Of a stretch of 64,000 nt of DNA, positions 49,571 to 63,733 are shown in pieces. Each line of letters starts with the position of its first letter. Position 1 is the stretch's first letter. Under the pieces are notes generated by a model, which worked only from the letters and a program-made list of their open reading frames with translations, had not been told where the DNA came from and searched no databases. Source of the DNA: Dryomyza anilis (taxonomy: Eukaryota > Arthropoda > Insecta > Diptera > Dryomyzidae). The stretch lies in NCBI GenBank assembly GCA_951804985.1, contig OX638132.1, forward strand, positions 5,499,529-5,563,528, in the 5' to 3' direction. The translations under genes were made by a program, and so were the position numbers.

Positions 49571-52500
49571 TAGGATTATAGAAATCACATCTTTAACTTA
49601 AAATGGCTGTAGAATCTAAACGGAGCGTCGTAGAGGGGTAAACTATTCACTTTTTATCCCATTTAAAATCTGATTATTTGGTATAAAAATCATAGGGATC
49701 GACTGAGTAGGATTATAGAAATCACATCTTTAACTTAAAATGGCTGTAGAATCTAAACGGAGCGTCGTAGAGGGGTCAAATTATTCACTTTTTATCCCAT
49801 TTAAAATCTGATTATTTGGTATAAAAATCATAGGGATCGACTGAGTAGGATTATAGAAATCACATCTTTAACTTAAAATGGCTGTAGAATCTAAACGGAG
49901 CGTCGTAGAGGGGTCAAACTATTCACTTTTTATCCCATATGAAATCTAATTATTTGGTATAAAAATCATAGGAATTGACTGAGCAGGATTATGGAAATCA
50001 CATTTTTATTTTAAAATGGCTGTAGAATCTAAACGGAGCGTCGTAGAGGGGTCAAACTATGTACTTTTTATCCCATTTAAAATCTGATTATTTGGTATAA
50101 AAATCATAGGGATCGATTGAGTAGGATTATAGAAATCACATCTTTAACTTAAAATGGCTGTAGAATCTAAACGGATCGTCTTAGAGGGGTCAAACTTTGC
50201 ACTTTTTATCCCATATGAAATCTAATTATTTGGTATAAAAATCATAGGAATTGACTGAGCAGGATTATGGAAATCACATTTTTAACTTAAAATGGCTGTA
50301 GAATCTAAACGGAGCGTCGTAGAGGGGTCAAACTATTCACTTTTTATCCCATTTAAAATCTAATTATTTGGTATAAAAATCATAGGGATCGACTGAGTAG
50401 GATTATAGAAATAACATCTTTAACTTAAAATGGCTGTAGAATCTAAACGGACCGTCGTAGAGGGGTCAAACTATGCACTTTTTATCCCATTTAAAATCTA
50501 ATTATTTGGTATAAAAATCATAGGGATAAACTGAGCAGGATTATGGAAATCACATCTTTAACTTAAAATGGCTGTAGAATCTAAACGGAGCGTCGTAGAG
50601 GGGTCAAACTATTCACTTTTTATCCCATTTAAAATCTGATTATTTGGTATAAAAATCATAGGGATCGACTGAGTAGGATTATAGAAATCACATCTTTAAC
50701 TTAAAATGGCTGTAAACGGAGCGTCGTAGAGGGGTCAAACTATTCAGTTTTTATCCCATTTAAAATCTAATTATTTGGTATAAAAATCATAGGGATCGAC
50801 TGAGCGGATTATGGAAATCACATTTTTAACTTAAAATGGCTGTAGAATCAAAACGGAGTGTCGTAGAGGGGTCAAACTATTCACTTTTTATCCCATTTAA
50901 AATCTGATTATTTGGTATAAAAATCATAGGGATCGACTGAGTAGGATTATAGAAATCACATCTTTAACTTAAAATGGCTGTAGAATCTAAACGGAGCGTC
51001 GTAGAGGGGTCAAATTATTCACTTTTTATCCCATTTAAAATCTGATTATTTGGTATAAAAATCATAGGGATCGACTGAGTAGGATTATAGAAATCACATC
51101 TTTAACTTAAAATGGCTGTAGAATCTAAACGGAGCGTCGTAGAGGGGTCAAACTATTCACTTTTTATCCCATTTAAAATCTAATTATTTGGTATAAAAAT
51201 CATAAGGATAAACTGAGCAGGATTATGGAAATCACATCTTTAATTTAAAATGGCTGTAGAATCTAAACGGAGCGTCGTAGAGGGGTCAAACTATTCACTG
51301 TTTATCCCATTTAAAATCTGATTATTTGGTATAAAAATCATAGGGATCGACAGAGTAGGATTATAGAAATCACATCTTTAACTTAAAATGGCTGTAGAAT
51401 CTAAACGGAGCGTCGTAGAGGGGTCAAACTTTGCACTTTTTATCCCATATGAAATCTAATTATTTGGTATAAAAATCATAGGAATTGACTGAGCAGGATT
51501 ATGGAAATCACATTTTTAACTTAAAATAGCTGTAGAATTCAAACGGAGCGTCGTAGAGGGGTCAAACTATTCACTGTTTATCCCATTTAAAATCTGATTA
51601 TTTGGTATAGAAATCATAGGGATCGACTGAGTAGGATTATAGAAATCACATCTTTAACTTAAAATGGCTGTAGAATCTAAACGGAGCGTCGTAGAGGGGT
51701 CAAACTATGCACTTTTTATCCCATTTAAAATCTAATTATTTGGTATAAAAATCATAGGGATCGACTGAGTAGGATTATACAAATCACATCTTTAACTTAA
51801 AATGGCTGTAGAATCTAAACGGAGCGTCGTAGAGGGGTCAAACTATTCACTTTTTATCCCATTTAAAATCTGATTATTTGGTATAAAAATCATAGGGATC
51901 GACTGAGTAGGATTATAGAAATCACATCTTTAACTTGAAATGGCTGTAAACGGAGCGTCGTAGAGGGGTCAAATTATTCAGTTTTTATCCCATTTAAAAT
52001 CTGATTATTTGGTATAAAAATCATAGGGATCGACTGAGTAGGATTATAGAAATCACATCTTTAACTTAAAATGGCTGTAGAATCTAAACGGAGCGTCGTA
52101 GAAGGTTCAAACTGTGCACTTTTTATCCCATTTAAAATCTGATTATTTGGTATAAAAATCATAGGGATCGACTAAGTAGGATTATAGAAATCACATCTTT
52201 AACTTAAAATGGCTGCAGAATCTAAACGGAGCGTCTGAGAGGAGTCAAACTGTGCACTTTTTATCCCATATGAAATCAGATTATTTGGTATAAAAATCAT
52301 AGGGATCGACTAAGTAGGATTATAGAAATCACATCTTTAACTTAAAATGGCTGTAGAATCTAAACGGAGCGTCGTAGAGGGGTCAAACTATTCACTTTTT
52401 ATCCCATTTAAAATCTGATTATTTGGTATAAAAATCATAGGGATCGACTGAGTAGGATTATAGAAATCACATCTTTAACTTAAAATGGCTGTAGAATCTA

Positions 52501-55500
52501 AACGGAGCGTCGAAGAGGGGTCAAACTATTCACTTTTTATCCCATTTAAAATCTGATTATTTGGTATAAAAATCATAGGGATCGACTGAGTAGGATTATA
52601 GAAATCACATCTTTAACTTAAAATGGCTGTAGAATCTAAACGGAGCGTCGTAGAGGGGTCAAACTATTCACTTTTTATCCCATTTAAAATCTGATTATTT
52701 GGTATAAAAATCATAGGGATCGACTGAGTAGGATTATAGAAATCACATCTTTAACTTAAAATGGCTGTAGAATCTAAACGGAGCGTCGTAGAGGGGTCAA
52801 ACTATTCACTTTTTATCCCATTTAAAATCTGATTATTTGGTATAAAAATCATAGGGATCGACTGAGTAGGATTATAGAAATCACATCTTTAACTTAAAAT
52901 GGCTGTAGAATCTAAACGGAGCGTCGTAGAGGGGTCAAACTATGCACTTTTTATCCCATTTAAAATCTAATTATTTGGTATAAAAATCATAGGGATCGAC
53001 TGAGTAGGATTATAGAAATCACATCTTTAACTTAAAATGGCTGTAGAATCTAAACGGAGCGTCGTAGAGGGGTCAAACTGTGCACTTTTTATCCCATTTA
53101 AAATCTGATTATTTGGTATAAAAATCATAGGGATCGACTGAGTAGGATTATAGAAATCACATCTTTAACTTAAAATGGCTGTAGAATCTAAACGGAGCGT
53201 CGTAGAGGGGTCAAACTATTCACTTTTTATCCCATTTAAAATCTGATTATTTGGTATAAAAATCATAGGGATCGACTGAGTAGGATTATAGAAATCACAT
53301 CTTTAACTTAAAATGGCTGTAGAATCTAAACGGAGCGTCGTAGAGGGGTCAAACTATGCACTTTTTATCCCATTTAAAATCTAATTATTTGGTATAAAAA
53401 TCATAGGGATCGACTGAGTAGGATTATAGAAATCACATCTTTAACTTAAAATGGCTGTAGAATCTAAACGGAGCGTCGTAGAGGGGTCAAACTGTGCACT
53501 TTTTACCCCATTGAAATCTGATTATTTGGTATAAAAATCATAGGGATCGAATGAGTAGGATTATAGAAATCACATCTTTACCTTAAAATAAACGGAGCGT
53601 CGTAGAGGGGTCAAACTAGGCACTTTTTATCCCATTTAAATCTGATTATTTGGTATAAAAATCATAGGGATCGACTGAGTAGGATTATAGAAATCATATC
53701 TTTAACTTAAAATGGCTGTAGAATCTAAACGGAGCGTCGTAGAGGGGTCAAACTGTGCACTTTTTATCCCATTTAAAATCTGATTATTTGGTATAAAAAT
53801 CATAGGGATCGACTGAGCAGGATTATGGAAATCACATCTTTAACTTAAAATGGCTGTAGAATCTAAACGGAGCGTCGTAGAGGGGTCAAAGTACTCACTT
53901 TTTATCCCATTTAAAATCTGATTATTTGGTATAAAAATCATAGGGATCGACTGAGCAGGATTATGGAAATCACATCTTTAACTTAAAATGGCTGTAGAAT
54001 CTAAACGGAGCGTCGTAGAGGGGTCAAACTGTGCACTTTTTATCCCATTTAAAATCTGATTATTTGGTATAAAAATCATAGGGATCGACTGAGCAGGATT
54101 ATGGAAATCACATCTTTAACTTAAAATGGCTGTAGAATCTAAACGGAGCGTCGTAGAGGGGTCAAACTATGCACTTTTTATACCATTTAAAATCTGATTA
54201 TTTGGTATAAAAATCATAGGGATCGACTGAGCAGGATTATGGAAATCACATCTTTAACTTAAAATGGCTGTAGAATCTAAACGGTGCGTCGTAGAGGGGT
54301 CAAACTGTGCACTTTTTATACCATTTAAAATCTGATTATTTGGTATAAAAATCATTGGGATCGACTGAGTAGGATTATAGAAATCACATCTTTAACTTAA
54401 AATGACTGTAGAATCTAAACGGAGCGTCGTAGAGGGGTCAAACTGTGCACTTTTTATACCATTTAAAATCTGATTATTTGGTATAAAAATCATTGGGATC
54501 GACTGAGTAGGATTATAGAAATCACATCTTTAACTTAAAATGGCTGTAGAATCTAAACGGAGCGTCGTAGAGGGGTCAAACTGTGCACTTTTTATCCCAT
54601 TTAAAATCTGATTATTTGGTATTAAAATCATATGGATCGACTCAGTAGGATTATAGAAATCACATCTTTAACTTAAAATAAACAGAGCGTCGTAGAGGGG
54701 TCAAACTAGGTACTTTTTATCCCATTTAAATCTGATTATTTGGTATAAAAATCATAGGGATCGACTGAGAAGGATTATAGAAATTACATCTTTAACTTAA
54801 AATGGCTGTAGAATATAAACGGAGCGTCGTAGAGGGGTCAAATTGTGCACTTTTTATCCCATTTAAAATCTGATTATTTGGTATAAAAATCATAGGGATC
54901 GACTGAGTAGGATTATAGAAATCACATCTTTAACTTAAAATGGCTGTAGAATCTAAACGGAGCGTCGTAGAGAGGTCAAACTGTGAACTTTTTATCCCAT
55001 TTAAAATCTGATTATTTGGTATAAAAATCATAGGGATCGACTGAGTAGGATTATAGAAATCACATCTTTAACTTAAAATGGCTGTAGAATCTAAACGGAG
55101 CGTCGTAGAGGGGTCAAACTATTCACTTTTTATCCCATTTAAAATCTGATTATTTGGTATAAAAATCATAGGGATCGACTGAGTAGGATTATAGAAATCA
55201 CATCTTTAACTTAAAATGGCTGTAGAATCTAAACGGAGCGTCGTAGAGGGTTCAAACTATTCACTTTTTATCCCATTTAAAATCTGATTATTTGGTATAA
55301 AAATCATAGGGATCGACTGAGCAGGATTATAGAAATTACATCTTTAACTTAAAATGGCTGTAGAATCTAAACGGAGCGTCGTAGAGGGGTCAAACTGTGC
55401 ACTTTTTATCCCATTTAAAATCTGATTATTTGGTATAAAAATCATAGGGATCGACTGAGCAGGATTATAGAAATTACATCTTTAACTTAAAATGGCTGTA

Positions 55501-58500
55501 GAATCTAAACGGAGCGTCGTAGAGAGGTCAAACTGTGCAGTTTTTATCCCATTTAAAATCTGATTATTTGGTATTAAAATCATAGGGATCGACTGAGTTG
55601 GATTATAGAAATCACATCTTTAACTTAAAATGGCTGTAGAATCTAAACGGAGCGTCGTAGTGGGGTCAAACTGTGCACTTTTTATACCATTTAAAATCTG
55701 ATTATTTGGTATAAAAATCATTGGGATCGAATGAGTAGGATTATAGAAATCCCATCTTTAACTTAAAATGGCTGTAGAATCTAAACGGAGCGTCGTAGAG
55801 GGGTCAAACTGTGCACTTTTTATCCCATTTAAAATCTGATTATTTGGTATAAAAATCATAGGGATCGACTGAGTAGGATTATAGAAATCACATCTTTAAC
55901 TTAAAATGGCTGTAGAATCTAAACGGAGCGTCGTAGAGAGGTCAAACTGTGAACTTTTTATCCCATTTAAAATCTGATTATTTGGTATAAAAATCATAGG
56001 GATCGACTGAGTAGGATTATAGAAATCACATCTTTAACTTAAAATGGCTGTAGAATCTAAACGGAGCGTCGTAGAGGGGTCAAACTATTCACTTTTTATC
56101 CCATTTAAAATCTGATTATTTGGTATAAAAATCATAGGGATCGACTGAGTAGGATTATAGAAATCACATCTTTAACTTAAAATGGCTGTAGAATCTAAAC
56201 GGAGCGTCGTAGAGGGGTCAAACTGTGCACTTTTTACCCCATTGAAATCTGATTATTTGGTATAAAAATCATAGGGATCGAATGAGCAGGATTATAGAAA
56301 TTACATCTTTAACTTAAAATGGCTGTAGAATCTAAACGGAGCGTCGTAGAGAGGTCAAACTGTGCACTTTTTACCCCATTGAAATCTGATTATTTGGTAT
56401 AAAAATCATAGGGATCGAATGAGCAGGATTATAGAAATCACATCTTTAACTTAAAATGGCTGTAGAATCTAAACGGAGCGTCGTAGAGGGGTCAAACTGT
56501 GCACTTTTTACCCCATTGAAATCTGATTATTTGGTATAAAACTCATAGGGATCGACTGAGCAGGATGATAGAAATCACATCTTTAACTTAAAATGGCTGT
56601 AGAATCTAAACGGAGCGTCGTAGAGGGGTCAAACTGTGCACTTTTTATCCCATTTAAAATCTGATTATTTGTTATTAAAATCATAGGGATCGACTGAGTT
56701 GGATTATAGAAATCACATCTTTAACTTAAAATGGCTGTAGAATCTAAACGGAGCGTCGTAGAGGGGTCAAACTAGGCACTTTTTATCCCATTTAAAATCT
56801 GATTATTTGGTATAAAAATCATAGGGATCGACTGAGTAGGATTATAGAAATCACATTTTTAACTTAAAATGGCTGTAAAATCTAAACGGAGCGTCTTAGA
56901 GGGGTCAAACTTTGCACTTTTTATCCCATATGAAATCTAATTATTTGGTATAAAAATCATAGGGATCGACTGAGTAGGATTATAGAAATCACATCTTTAA
57001 CTTAAAATGGCTGTAGAATCTAAACGGAGCGTCGTAGAGGGGTCAAACTATTCACTTTTTATCCCATTTAAAATCTGATTATTTGGTATAAAAATCATAG
57101 GGATCGACTGAGTAGGATTATAGAAATCACATCTTTAACTTAAAATGGCTGTAGAATCTAAACGGAGCGTCGTAGAGGGGTCAAACTGTGCACTTTTTAT
57201 CATATTTAAAATCTGATTATTTGGTATAAAAATCATTGGGATCGACTGAGTAGGATTATAGAAATCACATCTTTAACTTAAAATGGCTGTAGAATCTAAA
57301 CGGAGCGTCGTAGAGGGGTCAAACTGTGCACTTTTTATCCCATTTAAAATCTGATTATTTGGTATAAAAATCATAGGGATCGACTGAGCAGGATTATGGA
57401 AATCACATCTTTAACTTAAAATGGCTGTAGAATCTATACGGAGCGTCGTAGAGGGGTCAAACTTTGCACTTTTTATCCCATTTTAAATCTGATTATTTGG
57501 TATAAATCATTGGGATCGACTGAGTAGGATTATAGAAATCACATCTTTAACTTAAAATGGCTGTAGAAACTAAACGGAGCGTCGTAGAGGGGTCAAACTG
57601 TGCACTTTTTATCCCATTTAAAATCTGATTATTTGGTATTCAAATCATATGGATCGACTGAGTAGGATTATAGAAATCACATCTTTAACTTAAAATGGCT
57701 GTAGAATCTAAACGGAGCGTCGTAGAGGGGTCAAACTGTGCACTTTTTATCCCATTTTAAATCTGATTATTTGGTATTAAAATCATAGGGATCGACTGAG
57801 TAGGATTATAGAAATCACATCTTTGACTTAAAATGGCTGTAAAATCTAAACGGAGCGTCTTAGAGGGGTCAAACTTTGCACTTTTTATCCCATATGAAAT
57901 CTGATTATTTGGTATAAAAATCATAGGGATCGACTGAGTAGGATTATAGAAATCACATCTTTAACTGATCGACTGAGTAGGATTATAGAAATCACATCTC
58001 TAACTTAAAATGGCTGTAAAATCTAAACGGAGCGTCTTAGAGGGGTCAAACTTTGCACTTTTTATCCCATATGAAATCTGATTATTTGGTATAAAAATCA
58101 TAGGGATCGGCTGAGCAGGATTATGGAAATCACATTTTTAACTTAAAATGGCTGTAGAATCTAAACGGAGCGTCGTAGAGGGGTCAAACTTTGCACTTTT
58201 TATCCCATATGAAATCTGATTATTTGGTATAAAAATCATAGGGATCGACTGAGCAGGATTATGGAAATCACATTTTTAACTTAAAATGGCTGTAGAATCT
58301 AAACGGAGCGTCGTAGAGGGGTCAAACTATTCACTTTTTATCCCATTTAAAATCTGATTATTTGGTATAAAAATCATAGGGATCGACTAAGCAGGATTAT
58401 GGAAATCACATCTTTAACTTAAAATGGCTGTATAATCTAAACGGAGCGTCTTAGAGGGGTCAAACTTTGCACTTTTTATCCCATATGAAATCTAATTATT

Positions 58501-61500
58501 TGGTATAAAAATCATAGGGATCGACTGAGTAGGATTACAGAAATCACATCTTTAACTTAAAATGGCTGTAGAATCTAAACGGAGCGTCGTAGAGGGGTCA
58601 AACTATTCACTTTTTATCCCATTTAAAATCTGATTATTTGGTTTAAAAATCATAGGGATCGACTGAGTAGGATTATAGAAATCACATCTTTAACTTAAAA
58701 TGGCTGTAAAATCTAAACGGAGCGTCTTAGAGGGGTCAAACTTTGCACTTTTTATCCCATATGAAATCTGATTATTTGGTATAAAAATCATAGGGATCGA
58801 CTGAGTAGGATTATAGAAATCACATCTTTAACTTAAAATGACTGTAGAATCTAAACGGAGCGTCGTAGAGGGGTCAAACTGTGCACTTTTTATCCCATTT
58901 AAAATCTGATTATTTGGTATAAAAATCATAGGGATCGACTGAGCAGGATTATGGAAATCACATCTTTAACTTAAAATGGCTGTAGAATCTATACGGAGCG
59001 TCGTAGAGGGGTCAAAATGTGCACTTTTTATCTTATTTAAAATCTGATTATTTGGTATAAAAATCATAGGGATCGACTGAGTAGGATTATAGAAATCGCA
59101 TCTTTAACTTAAAATGGCTGCAGAATTTAAACGAAGCGTCTGAGAGGAGTCAAACTGTGCACTTTTTATCCCATATGAAATCAGATTATTTGGTATAAAA
59201 ATCATAGGGATCGACTGAGTAGGATTATAGAAATCACATCTTTAACTTAAAATGGCTGTAGAATCTAAACGGAGCGTCGTAGAGGGGTCAGACTGTGCAC
59301 TTTTTATCCCATTTAAAATCTGATTATTTGGTATAAAAATCATAGGGATCGACTGAGTAGGATTATAGAAATCACATCTTTAACTTAACATGGCTGCAGA
59401 ATCTAAACGGAGCGTCTGAGAGGAGTCAAACTGTGCACTTTTTATCCCATATGAAATCAGAATATTTGGTATAAAAATCATAGGGATCGACTGAGTAGGA
59501 TTATATAAATCACATCTTTAACTTAAAATGGCTGTAGAATCTAAACGGAGCGTCGTAGAGAGGTCAAACTGTGCACTTTTTATCCCATTTAAAATCTGAT
59601 TATTTGGTATAAAAATCATAGGGATCGACTGAGCAGGATTATAGAAATCACATCTTTAACTTAAAATGGCTGTAAAATCTAAACGGAGCGTCGTATAGGG
59701 GTCAAACTATGCACTTTTTATCCCATTTAAATCTGATTATTTGGTATAAAAATCATAGGGATCGACTGAGTAGGATTATAGAAATCACATCTTTAACTTA
59801 AAATGGCCGTAAAATCTAAAGGAGCGTCTTAGAGGGGTCAAACTTTGCACGTTTTACCCCATATGAAATCTGATTATTTGGTATAAAAATCATAGGAATC
59901 GGCTGAGCAGGATTATGGAAATCACATTTTTAACTTAAAATGTCTGTAGAATCTAAACGGAGCGTCGTAGAGGGGTCAAACTTAGCACTTTTTATCCCAT
60001 TTAAATCTGATTATTTGGTAAAAAATCATAGGGATCGACTGAGTAGGATTATGGAAATCATATCTTTAACTTAAAATGGCTGTAGAATCTAAACGGAGCG
60101 TCGTAGAGGGGTCAAACTATTCAGTTTTTATCCCATTTAAAATCAGATTATTTGGTATAAAAATCATAGGGATCGACTGAGTAGGATTATAGAAATCACA
60201 TCTTTAACTTAAAATGGCCGTAAAATCTAAAGGAGCGTCTTAGAGGGGTCAAACTTTGCACGTTTTACCCCATATGAAATCTGATTATTTGGTATAAAAA
60301 TCATAGGGATCGACTGAGCAGGATTATGGAAATCACATTTTTAACTTAAAATGTCTGTAGAATCTAAACGGAGCGTCGTAGAGGGGTCAAACTTTGCACT
60401 TTTTATCCCATATGAAATCTGATTATTTGGTATAAAAATCATAGGGATCGACTGAGTAGGATTATAGAAATCACATCTTTAACTTAAAATGGCTGTAGAA
60501 TCTAAACGGAGCGTCGTAGAGGGGTCAAACTGTGCACTTTTTATCCCATATGAAATCTGATTATTTGGTATAAAAATCATAGGGATCGACTAAGTAGGAT
60601 TATAGAAATCACATCTTTAAATTAAAATGGCTGCAGAATCTAAACGGAGCATCGTAGAGGGGTCAAACTGTGCACTTTTTATCCCATTTAAAATCTGATT
60701 ATTTGGTATAAAAATCATAGGGATCGACTGAGCAGGATTATGGAAATCACATCTTTAACTTAAAATGGCTGTAGAATCTAAACGGAGCGTCGTAGAGGGG
60801 TCAAACTGTGCACTTTTTACCCCATTGAAATCTGATTATTTGGTATAAAAATCATAGGGATCGAATGAGTAGGATTATAGAATTCACATCTTTACCTTAA
60901 AATAAACGGAGCGTCGTAGAGGGGTCAATCTAGGCACTTTTCATCGCATTTAAATCTGATTATTTGGTATAAAAATCATAGGGATCGACTGAGCAGGATT
61001 ATGGAAATCACATTTTTAACTTAAAATGGCTGCAGAATCTAAACGAAGCGTCTGAGAGGAGTCAAACTGTGCACTTTTTATCCCATATGAAATCAGATTA
61101 TTTGGTATAAAAATCATAGGGATCGACTGAGTAGGATTATAGAAATCACATCTTTAACTTAAAATGGCTGTAGAATCTAAACGGAGCGTCGTAGAGGGGT
61201 CAAACTGTGCACTTTTTATCCCATTTAAAATATGATTATTTGGTATAAAAATCATAGGGATCGACTAGTAGGATTATAGAAATCACATCTTTAACTTAAA
61301 ATGGCTGTAGAATCTAAACGGAGCGTCGTAGAGGGGTCAAACTGTGCACTTTTTATCCCATATGAAATCTGATTATTTGGTATAAAAATCATAGGGATCG
61401 ACTGAGTAGGATTATAGAAATCACATCTTTAAATTAAAATGGCTGCAGAATCTAAACGGAGCATCGTAGAGGGGTCAAACTGTGCACTTTTTATCCCATT

Positions 61501-63733
61501 TAAAATCTGATTATTTGGTATAAAAATCATAGGGATCGACTGAGTAGGATTATAGAAATCACATCTTTTACTTAAAATGGCTGTAGAATCTAAACGGAGC
61601 GTCGTAGAGGGGTCAAGCTGTGCACTTTTGATCCCATATGAAATCTGATTATTTGGTATAAAAATCATAGGGATCGACTGAGTAGGATTATAGAAATCAC
61701 ATCTTTTATTTAAAATGGCTGTAGAATCTAAACGGAGCGTCGTAGAGGGGTCAAACTGTGCACTTTTTATCCCATTTAAAATCTGATTATTTGGTATAAA
61801 AATCATAGAGATCGACTGAGTAGGTTTATAGAAATCACATCTTTAACTTAACATGGCTGCAGAATCTAAACGGAGCGTCTGAGAGGAGTCAAACTGTGCA
61901 CTTTTTATCCCATATGAAATCAGAATATTTGGTATAAAAATCATAGGGATCGACTGAGTAGGATTATATAAATCACATCTTTAACTTAAAATGGCTGTAG
62001 AATCTAAACGGAGCGTCGTAGAGAGGTCAAACTGTGCACTTTTTATCCCATATGAAATCAGAATATTTGGTATAAAAATCATAGGGATCGACTGAGTAGG
62101 ATTATAGAAATCACATCTTTAACTTAAAATGGCCGTAAAATCTAAACGGAGCGTCTTAGAGGGGTCAAAATTTGCACGTTTTACCCCATATGAAATCTGA
62201 TTATTTGGTATAAAAATCATAGGGATCGATTGAGTAGGATTATAGAAATCACATCTTTAACTTAAAATGGCTGTAGAATCTAAACGGAGCGTCGTAGAGG
62301 GGTCAAACTATTCACTTTTTATCCCATTTAAAATCTGATTATTTGGTATAAAAATCATAGGGATCGACTGAGTAGGATTATGGAAATCACATCTTTAACT
62401 TAAAATGGCTGTAGAATCTAAACGGAGCGTCGTAGAGGGGTCAAACTGTGCACTTTTTACCCCATTGAAATCTGATTATTTGGTATAAAAATCATAGGGA
62501 TCGAATGAGTAGGATTATAGAAATCACATCTTTACCTTAAAATAAACGGAGCGTCGTAGAGGGGTCAAACTAGGCACTTTTTATCGCATTTAAATCTGAT
62601 TATTTGGTATAAAAATCATAGGGATCGACTGAGCAGGATTATGGAAATCACATTTTTAACTTAAAATGGCAGCAGAATCTAAACGGAGCGTCTGAGAGGA
62701 GTCAAACTGTGCACTTTTTATCCCATATGAAATCAGATTATTTGGTATAAAAATCATAGGGATCGACTCAGTAGGATTATAGAAATCACATCTTTAACTT
62801 AAAATGGCTGTAGAATCTAAACGGAGCGTCGTAGGGGGGTCAAACTGTGCACTTTTTATCCTATTTAAAATCTGATTATTTGGTATAAAAATCATAGGGA
62901 TCGACTGAGAAGGATTATAGAAATCACATCTTTAACTTAAAATGGCTGTAGAATCTAAACGGAGCGTCGTAGAGGTGTCAAACTATTCACTTTTTATCCC
63001 ATTTAAAATCTGATTATTTGGTATAAAAATCATAGGGATCGACTGAGTAGGATTATAGAAATCACATCTTTACCTTAAAATAAACGGAGCGTCGTAGAGG
63101 GGTCAAACTGTGCACTTTTTATTCCATTTAAAATCTGATTATATGGAATAAAAATCATAGGGATCGAATGAGTAGGATTATAGAAATCACATCTTTAACT
63201 TAAAATGGCTGTAGAATCTAAACGGAGGGTCGTAGAGGGGTCAAACTGTGCACTTTTTATTCCATTTAAAATCTGATTATTTGGTATAAAAATCATAGGG
63301 ATCGAATGAGTAGGATTATAGAAATCATATCTTTACCTTAAAATAAACGGAGCGTCGAAGAGGGGTCAAACTAGGCACTTTTTATCCCATATGAAATCAG
63401 ATTATTTGGTATAAAAATAATAGGGATCGACTGAGTAGGATTATAGAAATCACATCTTTACCTTAAAATAAACGGAGCGTCGTAGAGGGGTCAAACTGTG
63501 CACTTTTTATCCCATATGAAATCAGATTATTTGGTATAAAAATCATAGGGATCGACTGAGTAGGATTATAGAAATCACATCTTTAACTTAAAATGGCTGT
63601 AGAATCTAAACGGAGCGTCGTAGAGGGGTCAAACTATGCACTTTTTATCCCATTTAAAATCTGATTATTTGGTATAAAAATCATAGGGATCGACTGAGTA
63701 GGATTATAGAAATCACATCTTTAACTTAAAATG

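Larger units (their letters stand above)
47071..63733. repeat. 138-bp satellite array, right block
   Basis: Same unit and orientation as the left block, about 120 copies. The block contains a truncated unit near 47233 (gagcgtcg joined to actgagtagg), a 687-bp five-unit tandem duplication (about 48250-49570) and later segmental repeats, such as 59380-59600 with 61850-62060 and 60820-61070 with 62460-62700. The right edge is at about 63733, where ctttaacttaaaatg passes into unrelated sequence. The last 700 bp are enriched in the 13-bp-deletion unit. Confidence 0.98.

Noticed and set aside
61429..61806. 125-codon minus-strand ORF, with similar ones at 31773-31961 and 45693-45932.
   Set aside because: They are read-through of the 138-bp satellite where single-base variants remove the regular stop; 138 is divisible by three, so open frames arise without coding function.
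28352..63733. Possible CRISPR-like array because of regular repeats.
   Set aside because: Whole units are repeated with no unique spacers, the host is a eukaryote, and the pattern is an ordinary satellite.
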